A stretch of DNA of 64,000 nt from Arachidicoccus sp. (lineage in GTDB: Bacteria; Bacteroidota; Bacteroidia; Chitinophagales; Chitinophagaceae): assembly GCA_028283605.1 (NCBI GenBank), contig JAPWKH010000003.1, positions 1-64,000 on the forward strand, read 5' to 3'. Both the position numbers and the translations under genes were made by a program. The notes under the pieces were generated by a model. It had not been told where the DNA came from and made no database searches. It saw nothing but the letters and a program-made list of their open reading frames with translations. Below are positions 17,755-27,885 of the stretch, in pieces (positions within the stretch are counted from its first letter, which is position 1; every line of letters starts with the position of its first letter).

Positions 17755-19579
17755 ATGTATCGTTCGCATACTTGCGGTGAATTAAATATCAGTGATGTAA
17801 ACAAAGAAGTAACGCTTGCCGGTTGGGTACAAACCATACGCAAATTCGGTTCTATTACCTTTGTGGATTTGCGCGACCGCTATGGTATTACGCAATTATT
17901 ATTCGGCGAAGAATTAAACAAACAATTGGATGAAACTCCGCTTGGACGCGAGTTCGTGCTGCAAGTAAAAGGTAAAGTAAACGAAAGAAGCAACAAAAAT
18001 AAAAACATTCCGACAGGTGAAATTGAGATATTGGTTTCTTCCTTTTTCTATTCTGAATAAATCTAATGTGCCGCCGTTTACAATACAGGACGACACGGAT
18101 GGCGGCGAAGATTTACGCATGAAATATCGCTATCTCGACTTGCGCAGAAATGCCGTGAAAAAAAATATTGAATTGCGTTATGCGGTCAATCGTTCCGTAA
18201 GAAATTATTTGCACGAAAATAATTTCATGGACATCGAAACGCCTTTTCTTATTAAATCCACGCCGGAAGGCGCTCGCGATTTTGTTGTGCCTTCTCGCAT
18301 GAATGCAGGGCAATTTTATGCGTTGCCGCAATCGCCACAAACGTTCAAGCAACTGTTGATGATAAGCGGTTACGACCGTTATTATCAAATCGTGAAATGC
18401 TTTCGCGATGAGGATTTGCGAGCAGACAGGCAGCCGGAATTTACGCAGATAGATTGTGAAATGTCGTTCGTAGAACAGGAAGATATTTTACAAATGTTCG
18501 AAGGCTTGGTAAAGCGCGTGTTCAAAGATGTAAAGCAAATCGATTACAGCGAAACCATCGAACGCATGACTTGGGAAGATGCGATGTGGAATTACGGCAA
18601 CGATAAACCCGACATTCGTTTTGGAATGAAGATTGCAAATCTGAAATTTCCACAACACACTTTTCCGGCAAAGAAAAATCATACGGAAATATTTGAAGGT
18701 ATTGATTTCAAAGTATTCAATGAAGCTGAAACCGTCGTGGCTATTGCTGTTCCTGACGCAGCAGAATATACGCGTAAGCAAATTGATGAACTCACAGAAT
18801 GGGTAAAACGCCCGCAAATAGGAATGCTGGGCTTGGTCAATATTAAATACAATGCAGACGGAACTTTGAAAAGCAGCGTGGATAAATTCTTCAGCGAAGA
18901 AAAATTAAAACTTATTGCCGATGTTGCAGATGCAAAACCAAATGATTTGATTTTGATTCTCGCCGGCAAGGAAGAACGCACCCGCAAAGCCATCAGCGAA
19001 CTGCGCCTGGAAATGGGAAAACGGCTTGGCCTGCGAAAAGAAAACGAGTTCAAACTCTTGTGGGTATTGGATTTTCCGTTGTTTGAATATGCAGAAGAAG
19101 AGAATCGTTGGGTGGCGCGTCATCATCCGTTTACATCGCCGAAGCCGAGCGATATTGATATAATGATTAACAACAATCCAAAGATTGAAAATCCTGAAAA
19201 ATATCTGGAACATCCTTATGCCAACATCAAAGCAAATGCTTATGACATGGTGCTGAACGGAAATGAAATCGGCGGTGGTTCTATCAGAATTTTCCAAAAA
19301 GAATTACAGCAAAAAATGTTTTCCGCGCTTGGCATGAGTGATGAAGAAGCGAAAGAAAAATTCGGTTTCTTATTAGGTGCATTTGAATACGGCGCTCCTC
19401 CGCACGGCGGACTGGCATTTGGTTTCGACCGCTTGTGCGCCTTACTCGGCGGCAGCGAAAGCATTCGTGATTTTATTGCATTTCCTAAAAATAATTCAGG
19501 GAGAGATGTGATGATTGATGCGCCAAGTGAAATTGAAGAAAAGCAATTAAATGAATTGAATATAAAATTAGATTTGTAA
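17755..19579 (+). pseudogene. aspS: Aspartyl-tRNA synthetase, interrupted by a one-base frameshift
   Basis: Class II synthetase charging tRNA-Asp. The two frames together give about 607 residues, normal for bacterial AspRS. The first frame (17755-18060) holds the OB-fold anticodon-binding domain. The second (to 19579) holds the catalytic core with motif 2 ([14 protein letters not shown]), the GAD insertion domain and motif 3 (GLAFGFDRL). Continuity is restored exactly if one T is removed from the run of five at 18043-18047, joining EILVSSF to [11 protein letters not shown]. As the gene is essential and both halves are well conserved, an uncorrected sequence error is more likely than a dead gene. 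A terminator follows. Confidence 0.9.
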
Positions 19580-19586
19580 TAATATG

Positions 19587-19620
19587 AATTGAAGCAATTT
19601 TAATTAAGATTGCTTCAATT
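19587..19620 (+). terminator. Terminator after aspS
   Basis: A 15-bp stem (19587-19601 with 19606-19620, one mismatch or wobble) around a 4-base AATT loop, 8 bp after the aspS stop. Being AT-rich on both flanks it may work in both directions. Confidence 0.65.
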
Positions 19621-19647
19621 TCGTTCGCAATGCATTCCGAAAATAAA

Positions 19648-19672
19648 ATGGTTCGTGAAAGACACGAACCAT
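19648..19672 (-). terminator. Terminator after the GH97 gene
   Basis: Perfect 10-bp stem (atggttcgtg / cacgaaccat) with a 5-base loop. On the minus strand it is followed by TTTTATTTT. It lies 45 bp beyond the GH97 stop. Confidence 0.7.
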
Positions 19673-19716
19673 AATTGCAATATTGTTTGTGAGATGCAAA
19701 CCAAGTTTGCGATAAT

Positions 19717-21696
19717 TTATTTCTCTGTAATCACTGCTGCCCAACCTCCTCCTGGCTGCATAGCTATTGTATAATCTTCTCCTGCATTTATATCTTTTTC
19801 GCCGGTCGTATAATCTTCTGCAAAGCGGTCGGCATTTATGCCATCAGCAAAATAAGAAAGTGTATAATGCTTTCCGGGCGTTAAAAAATTTAAGTGCAAA
19901 GTCAATGTTCGTGGAGTCCAATTCGACATTGCGCCTATATACCATTTATTACCGTTTTTACGGGCAACCGCAACGTATTCATTTATCTTCCCATCAAGTG
20001 CAATTGTAGTATCCCAAGTAGTTGGTATGGCTGCAATAAAATTTGTAGTAACCGTATCTTTTAAATAGTTGGAAGGATTATCCGCCAACATTTGCAAAGG
20101 GCTTTCATATATGGAATACATGGCTACCTGATGCGCACGCGTACCTTCACTCATGGGCGCATCATACAACGCACGAAAATCTTTTTTTGTAGCGTTGCGC
20201 ATGGCGCCGGGCGTATAATCCATCGGGCCGACTACCATACGCGTGAAGGGAATTGTAACATCATGCGGCGGATTGGCTTCTTCATCCGTCAATTTATAAT
20301 TTTCCAACCCTTTGACACCCTCATAAGAAATAATATTTGGATAAGTTCTGTTTAAGCCCACAGGCTTGTATGCGCCATGCAAATCAACCATTATTTTTCT
20401 TGCTGCTGCGGCTTTTGCCAGACGCTCGTAAAAGTTTACCATGTATTGATCGGCACGTGTCATAAAATCTACCTTTACGCCTTTTACTCCCCACTGTACA
20501 TACGTATCAAGAATAGCATTCATATCTTTATCCATCGGCAGCCACAACGTCCACAAAATCACGCCGATACCTTTTGTTTTTCCGTATTGCACCAATTCAG
20601 GAATATCAATATCTTTTGCAGGATGTGTTAAATCCCAAGTGGTTTTCGACCAACCTTCATCAAGTATGATGTATTGCAAGCCAAACTTCGCGGCAAAATC
20701 AATATAGTATTTATACGTTTCGTTATTAATTCCTGATTTAAAATTTACACCGTAAATATTGTTATCATTCCACCAATCCCATGCAACTTTTCCCGGTCTA
20801 ATCCAATTTGTTTCTGACAATTTATCGGGAGATGCTAATTGATAAATAAGGTTGTTTTCAATCAATTTTTTATCTTCATCAACCGCCATTACAACGCGCC
20901 AAGGAAAGGTACGCGTGCCCGAAGTTTTAGCAATATACGGTGCATTTTCCAATACTTTAATTCCCCTGTCTCCTATTTGCTTTGAAATGGTAATAACTTT
21001 CGGAAAGCCCGATGTAAGCGAAGTAGAGCCAGTACCATGTAAGAACAAATTTGGATAATCGAGCAAATCGGCTTCTGATATTAACATCTTCGTTTTACTA
21101 GAAGAAATATATAATGGCAGCGTACAAAATTGCTTTGCTTTGTAAGCGGATAGAACGGTATCTTTAAATTGTTGCTCGTAATGGGATTGATACTGGTCGT
21201 TTTCTTTATCACTTCCCCAAAAAACCTGGTCATCTTTTGTAAACGTAAAATCTGCTACTTCATGTTCAACTTCAACGGAATCTTTGTAATTGCTCGCCCA
21301 GCGATAGGCAATGCCATTATCAAAAGCGCGGAAAATAATCTTGTTGCCGCTTTTAAAAAGAATACTTAACTCGTTATAAGTGTTCGATATTTTTTCGCTT
21401 CTTATTGCTACTGGCGCAACAATCGTTTCGTTTACGAATTTTTTTTCAGTGTTTTTGACTTTTTCATTCAATCCTATAAATGGTTTATCTACAATCTTTA
21501 AACCTGAGACGGCATTTTGTATTACCTTTTCATCGCCATTGTATAATTCCCATCGCACGCTGTCTGTAACAGTAATATTCAAACGCAAATGCTTGTCGGG
21601 AGAAGAAAGCGAATAATTTTTTTGCGCTTTTGAAATAATTATGGAAAAAGACAAACCAATAATAAGGAATAATTTTTTTTTTGTCGCAGACAACAT
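19717..21696 (-). CDS. Glycoside hydrolase family 97 (alpha-glucosidase/alpha-galactosidase type)
   Basis: Secreted or periplasmic exo-acting alpha-glycosidase of 659 residues. A signal peptide (about 1-25) precedes the N-terminal beta-sandwich (about 28-280). The (beta/alpha)8 barrel follows, with WDWWNDNN, YIILDEGWS, GVKVDFM and ISYEGVKGLE, and then a C-terminal sandwich. These are GH97 hallmarks (the SusB family). GH97 has inverting and retaining subgroups with different substrates, and I cannot assign the subgroup from these motifs. It has its own terminator and no SusC/SusD neighbours. Confidence 0.9.
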   Translation of the reverse strand: MLSATKKKLFLIIGLSFSIIISKAQKNYSLSSPDKHLRLNITVTDSVRWELYNGDEKVIQNAVSGLKIVDKPFIGLNEKVKNTEKKFVNETIVAPVAIRSEKISNTYNELSILFKSGNKIIFRAFDNGIAYRWASNYKDSVEVEHEVADFTFTKDDQVFWGSDKENDQYQSHYEQQFKDTVLSAYKAKQFCTLPLYISSSKTKMLISEADLLDYPNLFLHGTGSTSLTSGFPKVITISKQIGDRGIKVLENAPYIAKTSGTRTFPWRVVMAVDEDKKLIENNLIYQLASPDKLSETNWIRPGKVAWDWWNDNNIYGVNFKSGINNETYKYYIDFAAKFGLQYIILDEGWSKTTWDLTHPAKDIDIPELVQYGKTKGIGVILWTLWLPMDKDMNAILDTYVQWGVKGVKVDFMTRADQYMVNFYERLAKAAAARKIMVDLHGAYKPVGLNRTYPNIISYEGVKGLENYKLTDEEANPPHDVTIPFTRMVVGPMDYTPGAMRNATKKDFRALYDAPMSEGTRAHQVAMYSIYESPLQMLADNPSNYLKDTVTTNFIAAIPTTWDTTIALDGKINEYVAVARKNGNKWYIGAMSNWTPRTLTLHLNFLTPGKHYTLSYFADGINADRFAEDYTTGEKDINAGEDYTIAMQPGGGWAAVITEK

Positions 21697-21791
21697 ATTT
21701 ATTCTTTTTAGGTTAATAAGTTTTCAAAAATACGAAAGCTAAAAATATTCTTTGTTAATAAGAATCTGTTTAAGTTAATTATGTTTTTGTC

Positions 21792-21882
21792 TTTAAACCG
21801 CAAAGCATACAAAGTTTTACATGAAGTTCGCTAAGATTACTTTGGTTTCTTTGCGAAATACTTTGAGTACTTTGTGGTTAAA
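21792..21882. repeat. Long imperfect palindrome, REP/MITE-like
   Basis: The outer arms at 21792-21814 and 21861-21882 are imperfect reverse complements built on CGCAAAG/ACAAAG words. Inside them TTCGCTAAG and CTTTGCGAA form a second, nearly perfect inner pair. The whole 91 bp could fold as one long hairpin. It lies in the otherwise empty 303-bp gap between the GH97 and DUF885 genes. Similar CAAAG-rich palindromes are, from general knowledge, dispersed in Bacteroidota genomes. Confidence 0.55.
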
Positions 21883-21948
21883 AAAAATTTCATAATCATT
21901 ATTTTACAATTAACTTAAACAGCCTCTAAGTAAGGCACATGTATAAAT

Positions 21949-21980
21949 AAAAAGAGATGTTTTATAAGCCATCTCTTTTT
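21949..21980 (-). terminator. Terminator after the DUF885 gene
   Basis: A perfect 11-bp stem (aaaaagagatg / catctcttttt) with a 10-base loop, 20 bp past the DUF885 stop. T tracts on both strands. Confidence 0.75.
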
Positions 21981-21999
21981 TCTTTATCAGCGTACTTTA

Positions 22000-23794
22000 T
22001 TATTTCACACCACTTTCATCATAGAACTTCCAGTGCGGTTGATAATTTGTGGAAAGCGGCTGATTGGTAAGGATAGCTCTTACCATTTCCACCGGCATTT
22101 CGTTAAGGTGCATTACAGCATCATGAAATTGTTTATACGTCATCTTCTTCGTATCTACCAATTCTTTCTTTAAAGCATAAAATTGCCTTCCACCTGTAAG
22201 ATATGCCACTTGATATAAAGGTGAATAGTGCCCTTCAAACGACCGGCGCACTTCGCCGGCAGCATTTGCTTTTTCATGGCCTACTTTATCTACAAGGAAA
22301 TCTATACATTGCTCCGGTGTCCATTTTCCCATGTGATAATTAAGGGAAAAAATAATTCTTGCACAACGGTGCATGTGCCAGAACAACATACCGATTCGGT
22401 CTTCCGGGCTTTGCGGAAAATTCATATCATACAACAAAAGTTCCCAATACAATGACCATCCTTCAATCCAGAAAGGCGTATCAAAATCCCTATACGTTCT
22501 GTAACGGCTGTTCATGAAAAATTCAAGCGTATGCCCGGCAAGCAGTTCGTGATGCACGGTAGCTCTTGAAAAATGCGGATTGTTGCCGCGCATGCTCATC
22601 AGCTTATCTTCTTCGCTCATGGTATTGGTCGGATATGAGATAGAGATTTCCCTGCCTCCTGTAAAAAAAGGATTGACTAATTGTCTTTCCGGCGACATCA
22701 TAATCATTCCCCAAGTTTCTTTTGCAAGTGGCGGAATAGTTACAAGATTGTTCTTCTCAAGAAAATCAATTGATTCGTTATACAGTTTTAGAATAAGGGC
22801 CGGCTGCTCTCCTGCCGGGACATAAGTATTTTTTACTTTTTCAAGAGCTGCCTTCCAGTTGTCACCAAAGCCCATCTCTCCTGAAGCTTTTTTTATTTCT
22901 CTTTCGCACCAGCCGAATTCCTGATTGGCAATATCAATGAGTTCTTCCGGCGTATAAGGAATTAATTCGTAATGTAACTGTTTTATCAATTCATCGCGGC
23001 CAACGGGCTGCCCGATAATGCCGCTTTTATCCGGAGGAATAATTGATTTTAATTTATTATCAAAGACTTTAGAATAGACTGTTAGCGTACTGTCTAAGGA
23101 AGCATAGGTTACGGGAACCCACCACGTAAACAACGGATCGTAACCGTTATAAAAAGTGAATATGCTTGTCAGCGATTGCTTTATATTTTTTAAATTGCTT
23201 TGAAGAATATAGATGTCGTTAGCGCTTAAATTATTAGCAGATTTTGCTTCATCCTCCAAAGAAAAAATGCTTTGCTGAATCATATACCAGTCATGTGCAA
23301 CCTTTTGTGCATCCAGGCGAATGCCGCGCCTGCGCAGGCTTTCAAGTGCATAAATACTATCTGCAAAAGGAAGCCATTGTTTTATTTTATTATATGCAGT
23401 TTCTTGTATAGCGAGTTTTCTTAAATCTTCATTCAGATCACGTTTGAACAATATATAATCGGCTTTACATTCCTGCGTAAGTCCGTCAAAATCCACAGCA
23501 GAAAGTTTTTGCAAATATTCGTTATACAACTGTTTTAATCTTTCTCTTTTTTCCGGCGAAGCGCCCGGATCATCTTCGTTGCCATATTTAAAAAAATAAT
23601 CGCCTACGGTTGGAGTATAAAAACTATTGATGCCCTTGAAAATCGGCTTTATATTCCGTCATTATCTGTGGCATTACCTGGCAAGGAACGTAATCATTAC
23701 TGACCTGCGCATGCGAACAATTACACATTAAAAAAAATATGACAAGGATATAATAACATTTTAAATTATAGGGAATAATTTTTTCCTTTTGCAT
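22000..23794 (-). pseudogene. DUF885 family peptidase-like protein, one-base frameshift near the 5' end
   Basis: Secreted DUF885 protein, a family related to zinc metallopeptidases. The motif HHELLAGHTLEFF matches the HExxxGH-type signature. The N-terminal piece (ATG at 23794) has a signal peptide ending HAQ and reads MTEYKADFQG before a stop. The main frame then gives about 520 residues to 22000. Deleting one C from the CCC at 23633-23635 (GGG in the gene) joins ADFQG to INSFYTPTVGDYFFKYG without a gap. The rest is intact, so either a sequence error or a very recent lesion. Total about 597 residues, usual for the family. Confidence 0.8.
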
Positions 23795-24075
23795 AAAATA
23801 ATAATTTATCGGAATCAGGTAAAGACTATATATCCCGAAATTAATTCTAAGCAATCATCCCGAATGACAAGATTTTAACCGTTTCCCAACTTGGTTTGTC
23901 TATTTTGGCGAAATAGTATACTATTGAGTAAGATAATAATCAATATTCCTTTTCCCCTAATAATTATAGTATAAACTACCAAGCAATAAACATTCAAAAC
24001 GTATATTTTATTTGTTAAAATATAATTTACGTTAGCTAAAATATAGGAATATAATTCTATAAAATAAATATTCAA

Positions 24076-24270
24076 ATGCTGAACGTGAATAAAATTAAAC
24101 GAGAAGCAACACTTACAACTTTAAATGCTCGAAGCGGTGAAGCAGGAAACTCTTTCGACGAGCCCGAAAAGTATTTGCCTGTAAATACAATGATTTCTAA
24201 TGCATCAAAACATTTTTCCATAATGTTACCGCCTTATTCAGTTTCTATCTTGAGATTAAAGGCGCAATAA
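24076..24270 (+). pseudogene. C-terminal remnant of a GH51-type alpha-L-arabinofuranosidase
   Basis: The 64 codons end in a sequence typical of GH51 C-terminal sandwiches: NSFDEPEKYLPVN, then a short beta strand, then LPPYSVSILRLKAQ. Upstream is AT-rich, coding-poor DNA with no catalytic domain, so only the tail survives. The internal ATG at 24076 is probably not a real start. It lies in the rearranged 23.9-28.9 kb zone. Recognition is from motif memory only; a profile search would settle it. Confidence 0.55.
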
Positions 24271-24296
24271 GACACAGTAAATTTTAGAATTATAAT

Positions 24297-24662
24297 TTAA
24301 TTCAAATTAATATTTATTTTTCTCAATCCCGAATCAAATATGGTAACATTCGGTTCGCGGGAAAGCCGCTGTTTATTAAGCATTGCAACAATTTCTTTTC
24401 TAAATGAAGGTTGCATAGTATAATGTAAAAATATGATTTCATCATTCAAAATTGTTCCTATTTTTCTTAGTTTATTTTCTTCCGTCATTTGAATGCCTCT
24501 TGTAAATATTACCATATTTATTTTCTGAAGATGCATTTTTTCCAGCGCTGCTTCCACATCCGTAATCTCAGCTACTTCCCAGTTTTGAAAATCTTTTAAT
24601 ACTTCAAAAACCTCTTTAGACTTCTCTGAATTTTTTCCAAATATTATTATATGTGTTTGCAT
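24297..24662 (-). CDS. Small degenerate receiver-like protein
   Basis: 121 residues from the ATG at 24662, which I prefer to the longer frame from 24695 because it begins directly with the first beta strand (QTHIIIFGKN). The alternating beta/alpha pattern (HIIIFG, WEVAEIT, INMVIF, EIIFLHY) resembles a response-regulator receiver, but the acidic pair is replaced by GKN and the phospho-acceptor position by TRG. It is probably a non-phosphorylated pseudo-receiver or an unrelated Rossmann-like fold. I do not recognise a specific family. No partner gene is adjacent. Confidence 0.5.
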   Translation of the reverse strand: MQTHIIIFGKNSEKSKEVFEVLKDFQNWEVAEITDVEAALEKMHLQKINMVIFTRGIQMTEENKLRKIGTILNDEIIFLHYTMQPSFRKEIVAMLNKQRLSREPNVTIFDSGLRKININLN

Positions 24663-24772
24663 AACAAGATTCTTGTAATTTATTTGTATGCTCAATTTAT
24701 TACAATATTTTGAATAATAACGCCGGCTTTACAATTTTGAAGATTTAACAGCTCTATTTTTACTAATAGAAT

Positions 24773-24801
24773 AATAAAAAAGCCCAATCATCAAATTGGG
24801 C
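24773..24801 (-). terminator. Terminator behind the displaced asnS tail
   Basis: A 7-bp stem (gcccaat / attgggc) with a 6-base loop, followed on the minus strand by TTTTTTATTATT. It follows the asnS tail copy at 24831-24950 and not the intact asnS, as if it were the original asnS terminator left behind. Confidence 0.65.
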
Positions 24802-24830
24802 GCATAGATATTATCAAAACCATAGCTGTT

Positions 24831-24950
24831 TAAAACTCGCAATTTTTCGGCGTTCTTGCAAACGGAATTACATCTCGAATATTTGTCATGCCAGTTACAA
24901 ACAAAACCATGCGTTCAAAACCCAAGCTGAAACTTGCGTGCGGTATGCTT
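24831..24950 (-). pseudogene. asnS: Displaced copy of the asnS 3' end
   Basis: About 120 bp aligned without gaps to the end of the intact asnS (26288-26407) with 15 differences by hand count. It still encodes the last ~38 residues of AsnRS ([14 protein letters not shown] to ARTPKNCEF and a stop). Most differences are silent, but two conserved glycines of the GFGLGFER motif 3 are serines. Nothing upstream in this frame continues the synthetase; the thioredoxin-like gene abuts it. It is the far arm of a direct repeat around that gene. Confidence 0.85.
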
Positions 24951-24953
24951 TTG

Positions 24954-26214
24954 TTAATTCTGCACCTGCTCGCCTTTCTTCATTTTATCAAGTATAGTTT
25001 GATACTTTTCTTTTCTATCGTTATCCGCAGCATCCAATGCTTTTTGTTCCCAAGTGACTGCATCGTTCTTTTTGTTCAGTTTGTATAAGATATTGGCATA
25101 AGTCTCGATATACACCGGGTTATTATTTTCCTCAAACGATTTTCTGCTCCATTTAAGTGCTTCATTTAATTCTGCCGTATCGGAACTATATGAGAAAATA
25201 TTGGCTGCACATCCGTATAACTCAAAGAGTTGAGATACATCTCCATATAATTTCAAATAAAATATAGCAGCCTGTACACAACTGTCCTTTTCTTTTTTAG
25301 CATTATAAAAAAGTACTTTTGTATAAGCTAATATTTTATCTCTCAGCAGAGGATATTGTTGGAGCTTTGTTTGGATGCCAGCCCAGTTCGGTTCTTGAAA
25401 ATCTTTAGAATTTCCTGTATTTCTATCTGAAGAAAAGAGTGAAGGAAATACATCTTCGTCGAAAATTATACTTTCTATCAGACTATCAGTAACGCCTTTT
25501 CTTAATAAGACATCTGTTCTTTTTTGATTTTGCAAAAGAATATAAAAGCCTGTATCCTTGCTGCTTTGCGTAAGCTGTGCAAGAAATTTCAGATTGTCAT
25601 CGGAAGTAAGATTCTTTTGGGTAGATAAATATTCTTTAGAAACTTTTTGTGCAGTTTCTGCATCATGATGCTCCATTGATACAATTGCAAATTTTTTTAG
25701 AAGTTCAGGGCTTTTATTGCTATTATCATATTTTCTTTTGAGCAAATAATACTGACGTGTCGAATCCTGTATGGCATAAAGTATTTCTGCAAAACTTGCA
25801 ACAGGGTTTTGTGTATTTACACCGGTGTATTTATCAACAATCTCCCCATCGGAATTAAAAAACAAATAAGTGGGATAAGCTTTTACCTGATATTGTTTCT
25901 CCAATTCATGAGCAATGGGCAACCAACTTCTTACCTTCTCATTATCACGAGCAGTTGAATCGAATTGTATGCGAACAGAAATAAATTTTGAATTAGCAAT
26001 ATTCCCAATGGTGTCCGTAGAATAAACGGTTGTATCCATAAATTTACACCAACCACACCACGTTGTATAACAATCCACAAATATGTATTTATTTTCAGTT
26101 TTTGCCTTAGCCTTTACCTGCTTCCCAAGACAAATCGTGCGCAAACCGAATTCCTTTTGTTTGTGCAAATAAATAAGTAGGAAGAACAATAAAAATTAAA
26201 CATAAATTTTTCAT
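24954..26214 (-). pseudogene. Thioredoxin-domain protein with long C-terminal helical region, one-base frameshift
   Basis: Envelope thioredoxin-like protein. The ATG at 26214 starts a signal peptide (MKNLCLIFIVLPTYLFAQ). The reading frame breaks after SWEA and continues in another frame as VKAKAKTENKYIFVD with the active site WCGWC. Removing one C from the CC at 26117-26118 repairs it. After the thioredoxin fold (about 25-150) come some 270 residues of TPR-like helices ending in a charged tail. Repaired length is about 419 residues, typical for Bacteroidota DUF255/thioredoxin-TPR proteins. The gene sits between two copies of the asnS 3' end, so it appears to be an insertion. Confidence 0.75.
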
Positions 26215-26286
26215 GAACAAATTTTTATAGTTACCAGATCTCGATTTTCTCTATAAGAAAGATCAAACCGATAATATTCTTTGCAA

Positions 26287-27723
26287 CTAAAACTCGCAAT
26301 TTTTCGGTGTTCTTGCAAACGGAATCACATCGCGAATGTTTGTCATGCCAGTAACGAACAAAACCATACGCTCAAAGCCCAAGCCGAAACCTGCATGCGG
26401 CACACTTCCGAAACGACGCGTATCTAGATACCAGTTCATTTCTTCTGCAGGAATATGCATTTCTTTCATGCGCGTTTCCAATTTTTCCAAACGTTCTTCT
26501 CGCTGCGAACCGCCAACGATTTCGCCGATTCCCGGCGCAAGAATATCCATCGCCGCAACGGTTTTTCCGTCATCGTTCTGGCGCATATAAAACGCTTTAA
26601 TGTCTTTCGGATAATCGGTAACAATCACAGGTCTTTTGAAATGTTTTTCCACCAAATATCTTTCATGTTCGCTTTGCATATCTATGCCCCAAGAAACTTC
26701 ATATTTAAATTTTTTCTTTTTGTAATGAGAAGAATTTAATAAAATATCAATTGCTTCGGTGTAAGTAATTCTTTCAAATGCATTGTTCAAAACAAACTCC
26801 AGTTTTTCTATCAATCCAAATTCGCTTCGCTTATCCTGCGGCAAAGATTTTTCTTCTTCTTTCAATCGGGCATCCAAAAATTCAATGTCTTCGCTATTGT
26901 TTTTTAATGCGTAACCAATGATATATTTTATAAATTCTTCGGCAAGGTTCATATTATCTTCAAGATCGTTAAATGCCATCTCGGGCTCAATCATCCAGAA
27001 CTCCGCAAGATGCCTCGCCGTATTGGAATTTTCTGCACGGAATGTAGGCCCGAAAGTATAAATTTCACTAAAAGCCGTTGCCCCCAACTCTCCTTCCAAT
27101 TGTCCGGAAACAGTAAGATTCGTTGCTTTGCCGAAGAAATCATCAGAGAAATCAATAGTTCCATTGCTTTGTTTAGGAAGATTATTTAATGGCAAAGTGG
27201 TAACTTGAAACATTTCTCCCGCGCCTTCTGCATCGCTCGCTGTGATGATAGGCGTATGCAAATACACAAAACCTTTTTGATTAAAAAATTGGTGTACAGC
27301 AAATGCAAGTGCATGGCGCACGCGGAACACCGCACCGAAAGTATTCGTTCTAAAGCGAAGATGCGCTATCTCACGCAAAAATTCAAGGCTGTGTTTCTTC
27401 GGTTGCAATGGATATTTTTCAGGATCGCAATCGCCAAGTATTTCTATGGCAGTAGCTTTCAATTCTACTTTCTGCCCTTTGCCTAAAGACTCAACCAAAA
27501 CACCTGTTGCTTTTATTGATGCACCGGTAGTGATGCGTTTAAGCGTTGCTTCATCTGCAAGCCCCAACTCTACTACTATCTGTAAATTATTATTTGTGCT
27601 GCCATCGTTTAATGCTATAAACTGGTTGTTGCGAAATGTGCGCACCCAACCCATTACCGTTGTTTCTTTTCCTATGCTTGCTTCGTTAAGCAATTGCTTA
27701 ATCTTCGTTCTTTTGTTAAACAT
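26287..27723 (-). CDS. asnS: Asparaginyl-tRNA synthetase
   Basis: Class II synthetase charging tRNA-Asn. An OB-fold anticodon-binding domain (about 10-110) is followed by the catalytic core with motif 2 ([21 protein letters not shown]) and motif 3 ([10 protein letters not shown]). I start at the ATG at 27723 (478 residues) instead of 27744, because a promoter element lies at 27742-27749 and the family begins near MFNKRTKI. Intact throughout. Its last ~120 bp are repeated at 24831-24950. Confidence 0.95.
   Translation of the reverse strand: MFNKRTKIKQLLNEASIGKETTVMGWVRTFRNNQFIALNDGSTNNNLQIVVELGLADEATLKRITTGASIKATGVLVESLGKGQKVELKATAIEILGDCDPEKYPLQPKKHSLEFLREIAHLRFRTNTFGAVFRVRHALAFAVHQFFNQKGFVYLHTPIITASDAEGAGEMFQVTTLPLNNLPKQSNGTIDFSDDFFGKATNLTVSGQLEGELGATAFSEIYTFGPTFRAENSNTARHLAEFWMIEPEMAFNDLEDNMNLAEEFIKYIIGYALKNNSEDIEFLDARLKEEEKSLPQDKRSEFGLIEKLEFVLNNAFERITYTEAIDILLNSSHYKKKKFKYEVSWGIDMQSEHERYLVEKHFKRPVIVTDYPKDIKAFYMRQNDDGKTVAAMDILAPGIGEIVGGSQREERLEKLETRMKEMHIPAEEMNWYLDTRRFGSVPHAGFGLGFERMVLFVTGMTNIRDVIPFARTPKNCEF
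26288..26407. repeat. Direct repeat arm: 3' end of intact asnS
   Basis: Partner of 24831-24950, about 87% identical by hand alignment and in the same orientation, enclosing the thioredoxin-like gene. Confidence 0.85.
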
Positions 27724-27741
27724 GAATTCAGAATTAGAGCG

Positions 27742-27749
27742 CAAATATA
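27742..27749 (-). promoter_or_regulatory. -7 element (TATATTTG, minus strand) of asnS
   Basis: Exact TAnnTTTG match 19-26 bp upstream of the ATG at 27723. A TTG at 27773-27775 (minus) is a possible -33 element but the spacing of 23 bp is slightly long. Supports the shorter asnS start. Confidence 0.5.
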
Positions 27750-27787
27750 GTGAAAAGGTAATAGGCTAAAATCAAAATAGCTGCTCA

Positions 27788-27885
27788 GTATTTACAATAC
27801 CGGCTCTGTATGCTCTTTGGTGTTTGCAATTTGCCGGCTCAAGGAATTTGCAATTCCGAAGCCATACCAGCGGATTTGTAATCCG
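27788..27885. repeat. Four short degenerate palindromes in series
   Basis: Four units share an ATTTrCAAT/TTTGTAAT core with complementary flanks: 27788-27803, 27819-27837, 27843-27858 (GGAATTTGCAATTCC, nearly perfect) and 27871-27885 (CGGATTTGTAATCCG, nearly perfect). Three of the four end in CCGG or CCG. They lie in the asnS upstream gap. Together they look like a dispersed intergenic repeat family. Confidence 0.5.

Noticed and set aside
18030-18060. Programmed frameshift in aspS at the T run
   Set aside because: There is no slippery heptamer with a downstream structure that I can see, and four other genes show the same kind of extra base, so a shared technical cause is preferred.
24831-26407. 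Composite transposon around the thioredoxin-like gene
   Set aside because: The flanking repeats are asnS coding tails, not insertion-sequence ends, and no transposase is encoded.
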